Below, piece by piece: positions 63,189 through 64,000 of a stretch of 64,000 nt of DNA (its first letter is position 1; the number at the start of each line of letters is the position of its first letter). Source of the stretch: JBCAWW01 sp039024315 (GTDB lineage: Bacteria > Bacteroidota > Bacteroidia > J057). The position numbers and the translations under genes were made by a program. Under the pieces are notes generated by a model. That model was not told where the DNA came from, did not search any database, and saw only the letters and a program-made list of their open reading frames with translations. The DNA lies in assembly GCA_039024315.1 (NCBI GenBank), contig JBCCQN010000018.1:1-64000 (forward strand), given 5' to 3'.

Positions 63189-63845
63189 TCAAGTTATTTT
63201 ATACTTTGAGTTATCTGGATTCACTTCGACGTATCGGCGGTTAAGTTTATCTCTGGCGATCTGAGGAGTGAACTGCCAAATAATCTTAATCCCTTTTAGG
63301 GAACGTTCTTTGAAAAAAGCGAGCACTTCATTTTCGAGTTTTTCCATCGTGGGAATTCTTCGATTCAGACAAAGTCTGGACAAAGCGGAAAATTCAATTT
63401 CAATCATATTGAGCCAAGAGGCGCACTTAGGGGTATAAATAAAGTGAAATTTCTCGGTCAGTTCCGCCGCTGTTTGGGCATCAAATTGCTCATAGAAAGC
63501 GGCGGGAGTATGGGTGTTGAGATTATCTAATACCACCTTGATTTGTTTGGCCTGCGGATATTGCTGGCTAAGATCATAGAAAAACAAGGCAAACTCTTTT
63601 TTCCTTCTTCTTTCTCGCACATGTGCCAGGCGCTTGCCCGTCAAGGGTTCTATTGCTGCTAAAACCGAGCAAGAACCATGCTTTTCATAAGCATAGTGTT
63701 CTTTTTTGACTTTGCCCGGCGCCATCTCCAAGCCTTCTACGCAATCGCCAATTAAGAAACAGGGTCGCTCATCAAAGCAAACAACCGGATATTGAGCGTC
63801 ATAAGGCAACAAATACAGGCGCAGAATGAGCTCTAGACGAGCCAA
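63189..63845 (-). CDS. IS630-family transposase, catalytic frame (orfB)
   Basis: DDE_3-type catalytic domain. First Asp in VVCFDERPCF, second in VVLDNLNTH, and Glu in WLNMIEIEFSAL, in the D-D-E spacing of IS630. The frame stays open upstream through HRKRQWCIRKVTAQFLARLE to the A8 run, so the TTG at 63845 is probably not the true start; the domain is more likely made as a fusion with orfA by slippage. Confidence 0.88.
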   Translation of the reverse strand: MARLELILRLYLLPYDAQYPVVCFDERPCFLIGDCVEGLEMAPGKVKKEHYAYEKHGSCSVLAAIEPLTGKRLAHVRERRRKKEFALFFYDLSQQYPQAKQIKVVLDNLNTHTPAAFYEQFDAQTAAELTEKFHFIYTPKCASWLNMIEIEFSALSRLCLNRRIPTMEKLENEVLAFFKERSLKGIKIIWQFTPQIARDKLNRRYVEVNPDNSKYKIT

Positions 63846-63856
63846 AAACTGAGCCG

Positions 63857-64000
63857 TTACCTTTCGGATGCACCACTGGCGTTTTCGGTGAGGCTGAAGT
63901 TCATTTTTTTTAAAATGTTCCGCACTTGATTAAAGGAGATCGATTCGACCACTTCCAACTCCACCAGTTTGTCGGCTAGCAATCGTAAACTCCAACGAGC
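63857..64000 (-). CDS. IS630-family transposase, N-terminal frame (orfA), partial
   Basis: The minus strand from the window edge reads ARWSLRLLADKLVELEVVE, then SISFNQVRNILKK, a helix-turn-helix region typical of IS630 orfA. After the A8 run it runs 15 codons out of frame to a TAA at 63857. The beginning lies outside the window. Confidence 0.8.
   Translation of the reverse strand, partial: ARWSLRLLADKLVELEVVESISFNQVRNILKKMNFSLTENASGASER
63905..63912 (-). other. A8 slippery run, probable -1 recoding site
   Basis: Eight A on the minus strand at the orfA/orfB junction. Backing up one base continues LKK as NELQPHRKRQW, which restores the normal IS630 protein. Confidence 0.7.

Larger units (their letters stand above)
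63181..64000 (-). mobile_element. IS630-family insertion sequence, 5' end outside window
   Basis: Contains two transposase frames joined by an A8 run (on the minus strand). The left boundary is placed near the orfB stop because no terminal inverted repeat could be confirmed; the other end is beyond the window. Confidence 0.78.

Noticed and set aside
1..64000. tRNA, rRNA, CRISPR array, phage or defence island
   Set aside because: No cloverleaf, rRNA-like segment, regular spacer array, phage structural genes or known defence gene sets were recognised on either strand; a dedicated search was not possible.

Overview
The window looks like chromosomal DNA of a member of the Bacteroidota, probably a Saprospiria-type gliding or marine bacterium. 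The phylum call rests on several signs: two large secreted proteins end in type IX secretion (T9SS) sorting domains, one of them after a SprB-like repeat; there is a two-component-propeller/LytS sensor kinase, a DUF3467 protein, and the Bacteroidota family usually misnamed 'asparagine synthetase B'. The class-level call is inference. No rRNA, tRNA, CRISPR array, prophage or recognised defence island was seen. The window opens inside an IS4-family transposase and closes inside an IS630-family element.

Layout. 1-7.5 kb: IS4 end, a secreted HExxH protein, a GH16 agarase-like enzyme next to a large GH2 enzyme, and a PAS/PAS histidine kinase. 7.8-11.8 kb: a tight four-gene operon (GntP-type permease, Rid-family deaminase, D-threonine-aldolase-like PLP enzyme, M19 dipeptidase) that looks built for D-amino acids or D-containing dipeptides. 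12.6-14.6 kb: an overlapping OmpR-type regulator and kinase pair. 15-23 kb: metF, a MacB-like permease, a tandem pair of 'asparagine synthetase B'-named secreted proteins, two HAD hydrolases and a 6-TM histidine kinase. 23-30 kb: a PVC-style trio of a DUF1549/DUF1553 cytochrome, a DUF1501 protein and a heme-binding dehydrogenase-like lipoprotein. 30-34 kb: a beta-barrel-like protein and a Peptidase_S74 autoprocessing fibre-like protein. 34-38 kb: glnS, an HExxH protein, gluconokinase and a secreted Gfo/Idh/MocA oxidoreductase. 38-42 kb: four overlapping paralogous small membrane proteins behind cutC and a glycosylasparaginase. 42-46 kb: a LytS/LytTR signalling pair. 46-54 kb: a serine hydrolase, a choice-of-anchor-B T9SS protein, DinB, a CPBP protease and a lipoprotein derived from the C-terminal part of GH127. 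54-64 kb: a hybrid-less kinase and CheY-like regulator, an alpha-oxoamine synthase, DUF3467, a TPR protein, a SprB-repeat T9SS protein and the IS630 element.

The strongest unexplained signal is a 17-nt dispersed motif: a fixed GCGTT block followed by a 4-bp hairpin closed on a 3-nt loop. Fifteen exact copies and four close variants lie on both strands, in genes and between them. The second stem position takes all four bases, always with the matching change on the other arm, and most loops are GNA, a class known for unusually stable DNA mini-hairpins. A second, longer intergenic mosaic repeat has three copies (46.1, 48.8 and 63.1 kb).
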